A DNA stretch of 64,000 nucleotides, from assembly GCF_000004075.3 (NCBI RefSeq), contig NC_026657.2, positions 40,038,732 to 40,102,731 of the forward strand. Reading direction: 5' to 3'. Positions 21,801 to 35,407 of this stretch are shown one piece after another. A program made the translations under genes and the position numbers. A model generated the notes under the pieces. That model had not been told where the DNA came from, made no database searches, and saw nothing but the letters and a program-made list of their open reading frames with translations. The first letter of the stretch is position 1. Each line of letters starts with the position of its first letter. Source of the stretch: Cucumis sativus (lineage: Eukaryota; Streptophyta; Magnoliopsida; Cucurbitales; Cucurbitaceae).

Positions 21801-23830
21801 ATTTAGGTGTAAATCGCAAACTTTATAAGTATTATATAGATTTGGGAACCTCGAGTTCCAATCGTCTAAATTCATTTTAAAAGTCAATTTGAGATAACTC
21901 TTCTTTATTTCTTTTTCTTTTTTTCTTTTATTTTCAAAACATGGGTTAACTTTTTGGAACATTTGTACAAAGTATATAACAAAATGAAAAATTTTAAAGG
22001 GTGAAATATGTGTTTATAAGCTATCAAATAAGTACACGTAAATAAGAAAAAACATAGATTTCTTTAAATTTTTTAATTGGTCAAGCATGTGACATAAATC
22101 AATTTAGGTATAAATTTTGCTCACATTATTTTTGAAGTTTTTATTTTGGAAAGAAGGACATTAATATTTTAAAAAAATAAAAAGGAAAAAGGAAAAAGGA
22201 AAAAGGAAAAGGTATAGAATTAAATGAAAGAAAGGGTAGGAAGAAAAGGAGGGAAATAATTGAGTGAGTAATGATGGTTGATAGTGAATTGAAGGCAAAG
22301 AAGAGGCCCATCCAAGCATGATGACCCACAAATGAAAGGGCCCTAATGAATTGAGGAAAGAGACGCATCAAAGCCCTCCTAGTGGCTATTCTAAAGGTTT
22401 GTGTACCAATGTTTTGCCTTCTTCCTTTCCTTCAATCCAAAGCCTTCAATTTGTTTGTCCTTTCTCATTCCCAACCCCACAAACACACACACACACACAC
22501 ACACACACCACCTCTTTTCTTTATTTCTTTCTGCTTAAATTACCATTTTGGTCTCTTTGTGTCTAATTGTAGTCCGTCCACTCTTGATTTTGATCTATCC
22601 ATCATGTTTCTGATGGTGTTGTTTGGTAACTTAGATTGTGTGATTTGACAAATTGATACTGTAAATTTTTTGCATCACCCTATCATCAACTCTTATTAAA
22701 GTTGAGAAAAATTTAAGAGAGATGCTTTTTTTTTTTTTTAACTATTAAGTGGATGTTTGGATATTTCGTTTTATTTTACCAACTTAAATATTGTTCACTA
22801 TTCAAGTTAGTACATTTATTGAGAAATTGTTTCATCTTCCCCTCTTTTTCTTCTATGCATTCCAATGAGTCGTCCATAGCCACTAACAACGACAATCATA
22901 GTCGAAGACATGCTTTGATGACTACCCCTCCAACAGCCAAACTTCAATAACCATCTCTGACGCACAAACCTCCTCCTGCTATAATGACCAACTCTATTCA
23001 GTGAATCGAATACTAAGAAAACAAAAACTAGAAAACTTAGCCAAAGAAAGTTTCTTTTAATAAATACAAAATTGAAATTATTAGTTCAATCATTTGTATT
23101 TGTATGTATCCAAAAGCTCAACCAGAAATGGGTAACTCAATGACTATATCTTCTTAGGCTCTCTACTACATTATATGGTTTAGATTAAGTTCTACACTTT
23201 ATTTTCATCACTGTTAAAATCAGTTCTAAAATTTCAATTGTTAACTATTGTAAATTAATTATTAGACACTAACAGCAAACACCAAAAACTTCACCACAGT
23301 GTTTATAGAAAATGCCTTCTATCATGCATGCATATGATTAGGATTAAAAGAATCCAATTAATTTAGTTGGAAGAACTTGAATTTTCAATGTTTTCGGTTT
23401 CAAAAGGCAATTTAATATATAATATATATATATATGCTTGGAATTATGTATGGATTCCTAAACCATCATATACTATTTGGGTTTAGGCTACAGGTTCTCA
23501 TATGAGATAATATTTATATTAAATTTCTATCCTTCTAGAAGTTCATTTCAATAATTTAGATTTGTTTTTGTAATCATAATTATGTGTTTGGTGATGACCA
23601 TGACAATATACATTTACCCACAGACATTTGAAAATGTGTTGCACATATGACTTATACAGTTCTAAAGCATCTGTATACAAATTAATCAAATTTCTTAGAA
23701 TAAATTATGAATTTTTTTACAAATGAATAAAAACAACCATGCATATGTCATATGTGTGTGCCAATTATACGTATAAATTTGGTAGATACATGTTAATCAT
23801 GTTATAGAGTGTGTATAGAAAATGTGGAAT
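18897..23830. other. AT-rich intergenic region, no gene seen
   Basis: About 4.9 kb has no supportable exon on either strand; open frames are short and low-complexity. A (CA)n run lies at 22483-22508. Two related blocks containing TATATA(A/G)ATTTGGGAACC occur near 21785 and 21835, which look like a small local duplication. The first 200 bp hold the ArfGAP promoter and 5' UTR. Confidence 0.5.
22483..22508. repeat. (CA)13 microsatellite
   Basis: A perfect dinucleotide run in intergenic DNA. It is likely polymorphic. Confidence 0.95.
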
Positions 23831-25929
23831 TCAATTCAATAACTTATAATTTAAATAAAGAGAGAGGAGGGATATGGATGACGTGGATTTGTGATCCCTG
23901 TCAGCGTGTAAAACGTGTAAGCGTGGCTACAAAATAAAATATGAAGAAAATAAGTAATGGTTACTTTTTCTTAATTACTTGTTTTAGTGTTTAAGGAAAA
24001 AGACAATTATCCTTTTTGCCTTTATTAGCTGCCTACTCATCATATCTCATCTTTCTAATTCATCTTTTTTTTTTTTATTATTACATTCTACTTCTTTTAA
24101 CAATTAACAAATAACAAATAACAAAAACAAACAAATATTTGTGTTATACTCTTAACATTATTTTTGTTCAATTTGTGTTTTAGATTTGTATAAAAAGATG
24201 TTTGAGAGAGTTCTCTAATGACTCTATAATCTTTTATATTCCTAAGTTTAAGCTCCAAAAAAAAAACTCTTGAAGGAGCATTATGGGAAGTTTAAAAGTG
24301 GCTCAAAAGAACTCATTGAAAAAGTCATAAGTCAAAGTTGCACCTCAAATCTTCTACTAAACCTGAGACTAAATTTGAGCGTTATAGTGTATATGGCATG
24401 ACACCACATCACTGCTTAATTTCTTTTTTCTTGCAAGCACTTGAACTATTTTCTTTTGTATACTACAGTTGATTCATTTTTTTAAACTTTAATAGTTGTC
24501 GTTATATAAACTTTGTAGTTATTTTCAATTAAACTTCTAGATTGTTATATAAATGAATTGATTTAGAACCTGGATTTGAAAATTGTTGATAATTTAATTC
24601 TTACCCGTAAATTTCTTTAAATTCAATTAAATGAACAATTCAAATGAATGCATCGACAATATTTTAAAAGAATTGATAAATGAACGATTCTTACACATAC
24701 TAGAATCTAAATATATATTTAGATTCCAACATTTAATTTGTTAAATTATGTCCATTTGATAACGTTTATTTTTCTAAACTTGTGAACATGGATGAAGCAA
24801 AGGAAGTGAGAAATGGTATTGTATATATAAAGTAGAATAAAATCAATTATCAAATAAGTTAATTTTTTAAAAAACTAATTGTAACTTTGGAATAAAAATT
24901 TTGCAAAAAATAATTTATAAAATTAATAAGACTTTGTTTGAGGAAAATCTCTCCTATTAAACTTATTTCTAGATGTCTTAATTTCAAAACATCATTTGTT
25001 GAGATGAAAATTTTTAAAATATTAATTGTGTTTATAATTGAAAACTTTGTTAGTAGGTGAGATTAGGAATATAATTAACTTACAATACTGTTTATAGAAA
25101 GTTACTGAAATTGTTTTGAGATAAATAAAGTGATGAGATTTGCTTACATGTACACGTGATTAATGGAATCTTAAGCGTGTAAAGTTATAATGTTTGATTA
25201 ACACTTAATCTTCAAATTGTCTATTTTATAATTTAAGTGGATGTGATGTGATCTACATATATCATAGCATTAACAAATCATTTAATTAAAATTTTTAACA
25301 CCACGTTTTGAATATTAAACATTATTCTCTATCTTTCAAATTAAGTAAAACGTTTTTAAATAATTATTTGTTAAAACACACAACTCACTTCCTTCTAACA
25401 TATAGTATGGGTTAATTAATGACTCTCCAACAATAATATAGTTTAGTGTTGAGAATCATATTATTTGCTTTTATCATAGTCCATCCAACTATGATAGCCT
25501 CTTTTTTTTCTTTCTTATAATTTTATTTTGCTTTACAAAAATAATATTAGGATTCATCTTAAAATGCTCAATTTGGTTGACTCTAGTTAGGGTTACTTTT
25601 TATTTTTTTTTACTAAAATGATAGTACTATATAAAGATTAATATATAATATGATTATTTTCTCTATTTGAGGGGTGAGTGTAATACAACTATGTACGAAA
25701 AAACTTAGAATGAATTCATATATCAACATGGACATAATTTAATTGAAATAGTGCAAGTAGGAAATGTTAGCAGATTATTGTTTGTGTACTCTGTATATTG
25801 TTGAAAAGAACGAATATGATATAATATAGTTGAAGAGATTAGTTTGAATATGTCATTAAATTGGGACACTTTATGTTTAAAAGTCAATGAAAGATTTGAT
25901 TAGATAAGCATGAACTTTAGTTTAAAAAT

Positions 25930-25960
<31 letters not shown>

Positions 25961-28255
25961 AGCATGAGAAGCAGTAGGCTAGGTATGTATAAACATAGAA
26001 ATTTAACCTTTAAATATATGATGATCTATTGTGTGCTTAGTCCATAATTAGTTCCATAGAGTTTAACTTATGTCATTGTAATTTTGATTATATCCTAATA
26101 AAAGGTCTATAGTGTTAGCAAAATTAGTGTTGGTGGAAGATTTACAGCACAACACAAAAGGAGTAATCATATTTCATAAACATCATTACACCAAAATAAT
26201 GTTCAAAAATGAAATATATATATTCATCCCTACAATTTCAAACACTCAATAAAGATTATAACTCAATAAAGATTATATTAAAAATGATTCAAAAGCTTCA
26301 TCTTAAATCCAAAAATTAATAGTTGAGAATACAAAATATTTTATTAGGTTCTTCGAGAAGATATAACAAACCCTAAAATATCTATACTCCATAAAACAAT
26401 TTCAAGAACGAAAATTGATTTAGATTTGATCAATTTTATTAGGTTCTTCGGAAATTATATTTGATTTAGATTTGATCGAACCAAATTTAAACGATTTTTT
26501 TTAAGATTATTTGTTTTATTTTATTAAATCGTTTACATTTGACTTTTTTTTTTTATTAAATCGTTACGATGTTTATATTTGGTGGACGATCTTGAACAAC
26601 AGTTTGAAAAAAAGTGGATGTTTTATATTTGGTACACCATCTTTAATTAAATATTTTGAAGAAAAAATAAAAAAAATATAACAAAGAAGAAAAGAGAAGA
26701 AAGATGATAGAAAAAAAAGTTAGAGAAAAAAATGAATGACAAATGTTGAATATTTAAAAAGAAAAATGAGAGGTTAATGATTTTTTTGATTTTGTGAGGG
26801 ATGGTAACAATAGTTGATTACATATATGAAAATCAATCTAATATCCAACCACATAATTCACAACACAAAGGATAGTAGAGTAAGATTGCAACTAAATTAA
26901 GTAGAACCCATAAACTTTAAAACTCGATGTAATATTTATACAAATAGAATGTAGTAAAGGGATAGAGATGTTAAGGGAAGAATCACAAAGTTAGGGAGAA
27001 GGAAGAAATTTTGGAGATAAGGAGGAGGGGGGGAGAGATATGGGAATTAATTAGACAAAGAATAGAAAATGAGATTTATAAGTAAAAACAAAGAAGTATA
27101 TAATACAAAGAAAAGGGGTGAGTTTTATGATCACATGGCCTACAACTGGAAACTAAACGTGCATTACCATGGAGTTGTTCTTTTCATCCCTTCAATTCTT
27201 TTTTCTTTAAATAAAACACACAAAACCCTGACTTCTTAATTCAATTGCAATTTTTAAAAAAAAATTATAAAAGTTCTCAATGTTACGGACCAATGAAGGA
27301 ATCCCTTTGTTTTTACACCTAACTTCTAAGTTATATTTCAAAATTTAAAGACTAAGTTTGTAATTTAAATGCGTATAAGTTATTTCTAAAATTTAAAAAC
27401 TTTACTACTATTTAATGACCTTATTAATGTATGTATAACTACGTATTAATATTCTAATTATGAGTCACGTAGACCTAGTTTTAACTAGTCATTACTACAG
27501 CATCCTAATTTAAAAGATGAAAGCATTATTAAAAAAAAAAAAACTAAAAGTTGGTATGTATATCTAACAAAGCAGAGTTTGATGATTGGTAGCTCCAAAA
27601 AACTGGTACTAGGATGAACTAAACCCTTCATATACTAATACCAAATTAGGTATGGGGTAGGTTGGTTAACGTAGGAAATAACATAATAAAATTGAGAATA
27701 AGAGTGTTATGTATGTATGCAATATGGGACAAGAATTGGTTCACTATCTCATATGTACCACCCATTCCATTCTCTGTCCCACCCCACTCTAACTTTTAGT
27801 TATATTTGATAAATTATGAGCCATTGCTTTTTTTTCTTTCTTTCTTTTTTATTTATTTATTTATTTATAATTTGGACATTATATATCAATTCTCCACAAA
27901 ACAGATGATTAAATCTCAATGAAAAATGTACATTTTAAGGAGGAGATTCTTAGTCTTCTTCTTTTTTTTTCTTTTTAATAAAAAGAAAAATAAATAGGGA
28001 CAAGAAGTTCATTAAAAGGTATAAAAACATTTTCCCTTTAAATCCCTTTCTCTATTTGAAATCAATCTTTAAATACAATTTTTTTGGTGAGAAATTAACT
28101 CTATAATTTAATTGATTTTAAGAAAACATAAATTTAGAATTTCGTCTACCCAATTCTCATATTCTAATTCACTAATTAGAGTGATATATTTAATTCCAAT
28201 CCTACTATGTAATAGATATCTATAATTAAAATTGCATCATAATATGAGTATATGA

Positions 28256-28295
<40 letters not shown>

Positions 28296-31200
28296 AGATG
28301 ACACACTTAGTTTGAAAGAAATATAAATAAATAAATTTAATGTTAAAAATATCTTCATATAATTTTGCTTTGTATTTAATTTATTCATAAAAGAAATCGG
28401 TTAACGAAGGTGAAGTGGGTCCCGTCTGGATGAAATGAACGGCGATTAATTTCAACTGAAAGATTCACGCCGCCGAGTTTTTAAGGGCTGCATCTCTCTT
28501 TTTCTTTTTTTTTTTAAAAAATCATTATGCTAAAATACCATTTTACCCTTACTTTCCAATTTGTTTGCTTTCAAATGTCCACATTTCATTATTTTATTTT
28601 CAATAAATATTAAATAATATTATTACTTTTTATGAATATGCTTTCAATTTTTTTTTCTTTTTTGTAAATATCTTTTATAAAATAAACTAAGATGGAGATT
28701 TTGAATAAGTTATTATTCTCTTGATTTTAAGAAAATGGAAATTTTTAGGACTTTTAAAAAAAGTAAAATTGTTTATTATCATTATTGGTATTATGTTGCT
28801 TTATTTATAATGTTTTTGTTTATTTTTTTTATAATATGATAAAAATGTTAATTTACTCTTCAAGTCAATAATAGTATCGAGATGTGACAAAAGAAGAAGA
28901 ATAAAAAGAAATTAATATCTTAGTATAAGCCATCGAATTTGTATAAGCATCACTTATTGTGTAATTTTTGTTAATTCTTTATTCCATTGATTTGCAGCCT
29001 TACTGTATTCTTTTTTTTCTTTCTAGATGACAACCTTTTACTTTTTTTTTTCTTTTTCTTCTTTATTTATTTCCCATTTTTGGAATATTTTGAGGAGCTC
29101 TTCGAGTGTTCTTTTTGAATTTTGTTTAATTTCCTTTTATAATGAGTTTAATTTAACATCTAATTTTCATTTTTTTTTATCAACACAACACTTCAAGTAT
29201 CTTATTTCATGTCAACAACAACTCTATTCTACTAACATCTATCAATAGCTCTTAAATTCAAATTCCCCTACCTTCGTTACTAAAATGACAAGCTAAGACG
29301 AAAATAATTAGAATAGTTATAACAAAGAGAAATTTTAGAAATAATAACCGAGTGTAGCAATTTTATACCATCATTGATGACTTTGATCGTTGATAAACTC
29401 TTTAGTTTATTAGTGATTAGACTATACCTTTCGACCATGAGTTAACCATTGAGAGAGAGCTAGACAACTATATAATACATAGATTTGTCTAGCCCACAAC
29501 GAGTCAACGTGTGCATAATCGAATTTAATTGCATGGTAATAATCAAAACTGCCTTTCCAAATAAGTAAAAAATCATACTGTCATTAATTAATAGTGGACA
29601 ATGTGTAGACATCTGCACGCAACACGAGATCATATATGAACATTTTTATATTGGCCGGAGTTGGACCTTCTAAACTTTGGTGGAAATTTATTTGTCTAAA
29701 TAAATAGACAAAATATTTTAAAACAATAATATATTTTATCCAAACTTTTCTTTTTCTTATTTCTATTTCCAATTTGTACATTATTATATAATCAATCAAT
29801 TACTGATATTCTATTATTTATATCATTTAACTCTCTCTTCAATTTGGATCAATATTATAGTTTGATATCATTTTTCTATATATATATAATTTAGCCTCCA
29901 AATTAGACTTAAAAGTGGAAGCTCAATAGTAATTGGTACAACTTTTTATGGTAAAGAATTTTAAATCACCCAACTTCAGATAGTATTGTATTAAAACAAA
30001 ATTCCAATTATAAAACAGAAAACCATTGTTAATGATGTCAATGTTATATATATAAAAGAGAATCAAATTTGAAAGGGGAGATATAAACTATGTCACACAT
30101 GTCCCACTTGATCATAAAAACTTATTCTATTAGGGCACCACAATATAACGTGGGTGTATTTTAATAGTCATTTATTGTTAAATTAAAAATAAAAAACTTG
30201 CATGTCCCTTAATTTATTAATTATAAATCTGATAAATTAATATTATAATACATATCAATTTTAAGAATATGATAATCAAAACTATAACAAACACATTTTC
30301 TTTCGACTTTTGAAAAATAACAAAAAAAAGTAAAATTATGTTACAATATCTTTTAAAGTGATGACCTTCGGATAACTATGTAATTACCGTCTGATAACCT
30401 TATAATTATCGTTTCATATATAACAATATGTATAAAGTTAGTGTTATGAGATGTAATTATCATATAATTACTACTGTTATTTTTTTTTCTTCTTTCTTTC
30501 TTATTATTACTTTGAAAAAGAATTTAAGAATGAAGAGATAATGATAAGTCTGATTCATTATTTTATGTATAAATTTGTGTATTACATTGTATGGGTCATA
30601 TATATATATAGCATAAAAGTTTTTTACTTTTGTTATTATTTTCTTTGACAATATGGCATTAAAAGTTAGAAAGAAAGCATATGTGACTTTTCTCACCTGC
30701 TTTAGGCCTTTCTGTCTAATCACAAATTGTTCTTGATCTTCTTATCATTTCATTGAGTTTTAAGAAATTCAGTGAGAACCCATCACTTCTAATTAACTAT
30801 ATAAACTTCTTTAACGTTGGATTAATAAAATAGACAAATAGACGTGTACATACTTTTCGAATATATGGGTACTATATCAAAATAGAATGTGACCGACGGT
30901 GTGAGTTGTGATATTTATTATCATTGTTTTCATTTGAAAAATATAATTATGAGTCAATTTCGTTGATAGATAAATATAGCTATAAAATGTTATTTAATTA
31001 CCAAAAAAGATGTTTGTAGGTTTGTTAAAAATTTAAATCATTAGTTGTTTTTTTTCTAAAAAAATTAGATTAAATCACTAAGACAATTTGGTTCGTGACA
31101 ATCTAATCTTAGGTCTCTCTAGATATCTTAAAAGGTTCATGTAAAACTATAATGTCCAAATAAAATGAGCATATATGAATTATCAGTTTTCTTTAAAGAT

Positions 31201-33000
31201 ATCTAAACATCAAAAGATGCTCGAGCAATGTACAATGTTCTTATATTAGGTGCATCTTAAAAATTTTGGATGCTCTCTTATAAAGTGCAAGTTTTCGAGA
31301 TTTCTAGATGTTGATAGACATTTTTTTTTACCCTTTTTAATCTTTTATATATATACACATAAGTATTATGTTAAACGATCGATCATTACATCTTCTAATC
31401 ATATTTTAGCTTCAAATTAAAACACTTTGTAATCGTATTTTAGTTATTCTATTGATTTTTTTTACAAAGTCTTGAGGTTTATTCTCCTCTATTTGAACGT
31501 TGTTATGGACGATTGAGAGTTAAAGATGTTTGTATAAATGATAGTAAAAAGAGAATAGAAAAGTATGATTAGCTAAACTAATTAATAGTTCAAATTAGTT
31601 TTGTAGGTAAGAAAGTTCCAATTCTTAAAAAGCAAAGTTAAATTAATTTAAAGACTATATATTGTGTGTAGTAATGGTTGGATGTTGAAGGTGAAGAAAA
31701 AGAAATTGCGTCAAAGTACAACATTATTGCAAATCATTAATCTCTCTTTAACTCTTTCTCTAAAGCTCACCATCCACTTCCAATTTTTCATCATTTATAA
31801 TTGATCATATTTTTCTTTATCATCCCAACTTGTGACTATATATATATATATATATATATACACATAACACCAATTTCCCCTCCCCAAGATATTCTTCATC
31901 TTTCTTTTAAATTTTTAATCAAAAGTTGTTTGAAAATCTACAAATATTAATATTTTAAGATATGATCATAATAATATTAGTGCTAAATTATGTTGAAAGT
32001 AGTTTCATTTCAACTTTTAAGTTTTGTTTCTTTTAAACAAAGTTAAAACATTTTCTCTCTCTTTCCTATCTATTACTTACGTTAACAAATTTTAATTATT
32101 GGATAACAATATAGATACGGGATATTTCATCTCAAAATCAATTTGAAAATAAAAGAGTAACACATAGTGGAAGTAAATTTTAGAGTTGGAATAATTAGCG
32201 GAAAAATTATAAAGAAAAGAACAAAAAATAGTTGAGGACGACAACCCTCTAAATATTTTCATAATTTGCCTACGTGAAATTATTATAACATTATTATTTT
32301 TTGTTACACTCAAAAGACGTAATTTGGTTGAACATATTTGTTTTCACTTATGTAAACAAACGTGAGCCTTTCGTCGTAATTTAACAAAATTGAAGTAGTG
32401 GGACTGTAAAAGAAAAAGGGTGGAAGAAGACAATAGAGATATGGTTCACATGTCCATGGTACCGTCTACCTTTATTTCTTTCCATTTATTTGTTTAGTTT
32501 GAAAACAAAATATTTGTTAGTATATATTGAATTGAATATTAGCAAAATTTTAAATTAATGGGTGGAATATGAAATTTTGGAAATATTTTTATCATTTTTT
32601 CTTTTACAAACTTTCAAGTAAATATGATGATTTGTTGAGGTGTAATGTTTGGGAGTTGGTAAGGTTTTATGAATAGGGAAATTGCCTCACGGCGTCAATC
32701 ATAACATGCCACGTGTAGATGGTTAGGGAAACGCCTACAATGGAATCTCCCGAAATATATAGAGACCAATCAGCAAAAGAAGTGTAGTCCATTGAGGGAC
32801 TGCCACGTATGATTCGTTCATTGAACCCTACACTTAACTTAGTATCAATCTTGCTTTTAATAATTTGAAAATGTCAATGAAAATAGTTTATTTATTGTTG
32901 TCCAAAATATGTAAATATTGATTCATATGGTTTTGAGTTAATGTTAAAATGTATAGAATGTGTGATTTGAGATGGTTGGATAGTGTAGGTGTATTGAATT
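23831..33000. other. Long AT-rich intergenic region with two promoter-like islands
   Basis: About 9 kb before MYC2 has no supportable coding exon. Two short stretches stand out by base composition: 23870-23935, with TGACGTGG and several GCGTG/CGTGT motifs, and 28395-28500, with GTGGGTCCC (TCP-type) and CGCCGCCGAG. Microsatellites are (AAAG)n at 25931-25958 and (TA)n at 28269-28291 and 31837-31860. No tRNA, transposase or conserved miRNA was recognised by eye. Confidence 0.45.
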
Positions 33001-33048
33001 TAGTTTTAGTATTAGTATTTATTATCCCCTAATCAAGTGGGTATAAAA
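32700..33048 (+). promoter_or_regulatory. MYC2 promoter: G-box and TATA box
   Basis: TATAAAA at 33042-33048 lies about 300 bp before the start codon, with a pyrimidine-rich leader after it. A perfect G-box, CACGTG, is at 32710-32715, and a second ACGT core (GCCACGTATG) lies near 32805. MYC2-type factors bind the G-box, so feedback on its own promoter is plausible; this is inference. Confidence 0.6.
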
Positions 33049-33141
33049 GTGGCGATTTCCACTCCAACCCAGTTCTCCGATTAAAATCGGCGATTAATTA
33101 TTACATCTACATCTTCCGCACTTTCTGAAAATTCAACCTAA

Positions 33142-33344
33142 ATGCATTTCAAATAAATCAAAATAATCTCAGATGCATTCCAATTTTTGTCTTCATCCAA
33201 TCCCCAACTCCCATTTCATCTCTCCCCTTCTCCTCTCCGCCGCCATCTTTCTTCTCCAAAATTAACTCTTCCCTTCCTCTTCCGGCCACCGTCCGCCGGA
33301 TTAGATTCCATTTTTCTCAACCACCCATCAACTGTATGGAATGA
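33142..33344 (+). promoter_or_regulatory. Upstream AUGs/uORFs in the MYC2 leader
   Basis: Three ATGs lie between the TATA box and the MYC2 start. They are at 33142 (four codons then TAA, 33142-33156), at 33173 (30 residues, stop at 33263-33265) and at 33336 (ATGGAATGA). The TGA of the last overlaps the MYC2 ATG at 33341. Short uORFs, and a stop overlapping the start, are arrangements that can lower or recouple translation. Whether all three are inside the mRNA depends on the true transcription start. Confidence 0.55.
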
Positions 33345-35407
33345 CGGACTATAGATTACCCCCCACCATGAATCTCTGGGCGGATGAGAACGCTTCCATG
33401 ATGGATGTTTTCATCAACACCGATCTGAGTTCTTTCTGGGTTACACCGCCGCAGTCACAGCAACTCCCTCAGCCCTCTTATTCCACGCCCACTGACCCTA
33501 GTAAGGCCGTTGGTCAAACACCACCGCCGCCGCCCCCGTCGTCCATGTCGGTTTTTAACCAAGAGACTCTTATGCAGCGTCTTCAAACATTGATTGAAGG
33601 TGCTCAAGAGAACTGGACCTATGCTATTTTCTGGCAGTCTTCGTATGATTATTCCGGCGGTACTGTGTTGGGGTGGGGAGATGGGTATTATAAAGGTGAG
33701 GAAGATAAAGGGAAAGAGAAAGCTAAATCCAGTAGTTCGATAGCAGAGCAAGAGCATCGGAAGAAGGTACTTCGTGAGCTTAACTCTCTCATTTCTGGTT
33801 CTCCTACCTCTGAAGCTGATGCCGTTGATGAGGTTGTTACCGACACCGAGTGGTTTTACTTGGTCTCGATGACTCAATCATTTATCTCCGGTGTTGGATT
33901 GCCGGGGCAGGCGTTTTTCGATTCCAATCCTATTTGGGTTGCGGGTTCGGATCGACTTGCGAGCTCTTTCTGTGAACGAGCTCGTCAGGGTCAGGTTTTC
34001 GGGTTACAGACTATGGTTTGTATACCGTCGGCGAATGGAGTTGTTGAATTGGGTTCGAGTGATTTGATTTTACAGAGCTCCGATCTGATGAATAAGGTTA
34101 GGGTTTTGTTTAATTTCAACAATCTGGAAGTGGAAACTTGGCCAATTAGTGGTGTTGACCAAGGGGAGAATGATCCTTCTTCGCTTTGGATTAGTGAACC
34201 ATCTTCAAACGCCATTGAAATTGCGAATCCTGTTCCTTCTGCTTCAGCTCCAACTCCAAGCACAACAAACAGCCAACCCATTTCCAAAATTACAACAGAG
34301 ACGATCGAGAATCCCAATAAATCTAGTGTTGTAGTTGAAACTCCAAGTTCTTCTGTTCCTCCTCCTTCTCAGAAAACTCATCGACAGTCTCAGCCGACTC
34401 AAACACAGAGCTTCTTCACCAACAGGGAATTGAATTTCTCTGAATTTGGGTATGAGAATGGTCGATTGAAGGAAGGGAATTCCACTTCGTTGAAGCCGGA
34501 ATCCGGTGAGATTCTGAATTTTGGGGAGAGTAAGAGGAGTAGTTCTTATCCCAACACAGATAACAACTTACCTTCAGGGAATTCCTTATTTGGAGGGGAT
34601 GAGAATAAGAAGAAGAGATCCCCAACTTCACGTGGGAGTAACGAAGAAGGGATGCTTTCTTTTACTTCTGTTGTGATTCTTCCTTCCTCTGGAGGTGTGA
34701 AATCAGGTGTTTGCGCTGGCGATTCCGATCACTCCGATCTTGAAGCTTCCGTAATTCGTGAGGCGGAGAGTAGTAGAGTGGTGGAGCCGGAGAAGCGGCC
34801 TCGAAAAAGAGGGCGAAAGCCAGCAAATGGTAGAGAAGAACCATTGAATCATGTTGAAGCAGAGAGGCAAAGGAGAGAAAAGCTTAACCAAAGATTCTAT
34901 GCTCTTCGAGCTGTTGTTCCAAATGTATCCAAAATGGATAAAGCTTCACTCCTTGGTGATGCTATCTCTTACATCAATGAACTTAGAGGGAAGCTTCAAA
35001 CTGCTGAATCAGATAAGGAAGATCTACAGAAGCAATTGGATTCAGTGAAGAAGATGATGATGTCCTCTTCTAGTAAAGATTCATGCATGTCAAGCTCAAA
35101 TCAACCCCCACCAGATCAAGACATAAAATCATCAAACATAAACCATAATGATATCGAAACCGATATCGATGTAAAGATCATCAGTTGGGATGCAATGATC
35201 CGAATCCAATCTAGTAAGAAAAACCATCCTGCTGCACGGTTGATGGCAGCTCTTGAGGAACTTGACTTGGATATAAACCACGCGAGCATCTCGGTTGTCA
35301 ATGATCTCATGATCCAACAGGCAACCGTGAAGATGGGGAGTCGGCTATACACTCAAGAGCAGTTAAGGATAGCATTATTGTCGAAAATAGGCGCAAGTAC
35401 TCGGTAG
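33341..35407 (+). CDS. MYC2: Transcription factor MYC2 (bHLH, jasmonate signalling), 688 aa
   Basis: This is an intronless gene, as is usual for MYC2-class genes. The N-terminus [21 protein letters not shown] matches the MYC2 class. The bHLH-MYC N domain (about residues 75-255) contains [26 protein letters not shown] and [14 protein letters not shown]. The JAZ-interaction and activation part follows near 155-180 ([19 protein letters not shown]). A Ser/Thr/Pro-rich linker leads to the basic RPRKRGRKP and the b[12 protein letters not shown] (about 504-512) has the His-Glu-Arg pattern of G-box binders, and the second helix is [15 protein letters not shown]. The C-terminal ACT-like domain ends with [15 protein letters not shown] and YTQEQLR. 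It acts in the nucleus, is repressed by JAZ proteins and activates jasmonate responses. All key residues look intact; it is somewhat longer than Arabidopsis MYC2 because of the linker. Confidence 0.96.
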   Translation: MTDYRLPPTMNLWADENASMMDVFINTDLSSFWVTPPQSQQLPQPSYSTPTDPSKAVGQTPPPPPPSSMSVFNQETLMQRLQTLIEGAQENWTYAIFWQSSYDYSGGTVLGWGDGYYKGEEDKGKEKAKSSSSIAEQEHRKKVLRELNSLISGSPTSEADAVDEVVTDTEWFYLVSMTQSFISGVGLPGQAFFDSNPIWVAGSDRLASSFCERARQGQVFGLQTMVCIPSANGVVELGSSDLILQSSDLMNKVRVLFNFNNLEVETWPISGVDQGENDPSSLWISEPSSNAIEIANPVPSASAPTPSTTNSQPISKITTETIENPNKSSVVVETPSSSVPPPSQKTHRQSQPTQTQSFFTNRELNFSEFGYENGRLKEGNSTSLKPESGEILNFGESKRSSSYPNTDNNLPSGNSLFGGDENKKKRSPTSRGSNEEGMLSFTSVVILPSSGGVKSGVCAGDSDHSDLEASVIREAESSRVVEPEKRPRKRGRKPANGREEPLNHVEAERQRREKLNQRFYALRAVVPNVSKMDKASLLGDAISYINELRGKLQTAESDKEDLQKQLDSVKKMMMSSSSKDSCMSSSNQPPPDQDIKSSNINHNDIETDIDVKIISWDAMIRIQSSKKNHPAARLMAALEELDLDINHASISVVNDLMIQQATVKMGSRLYTQEQLRIALLSKIGASTR

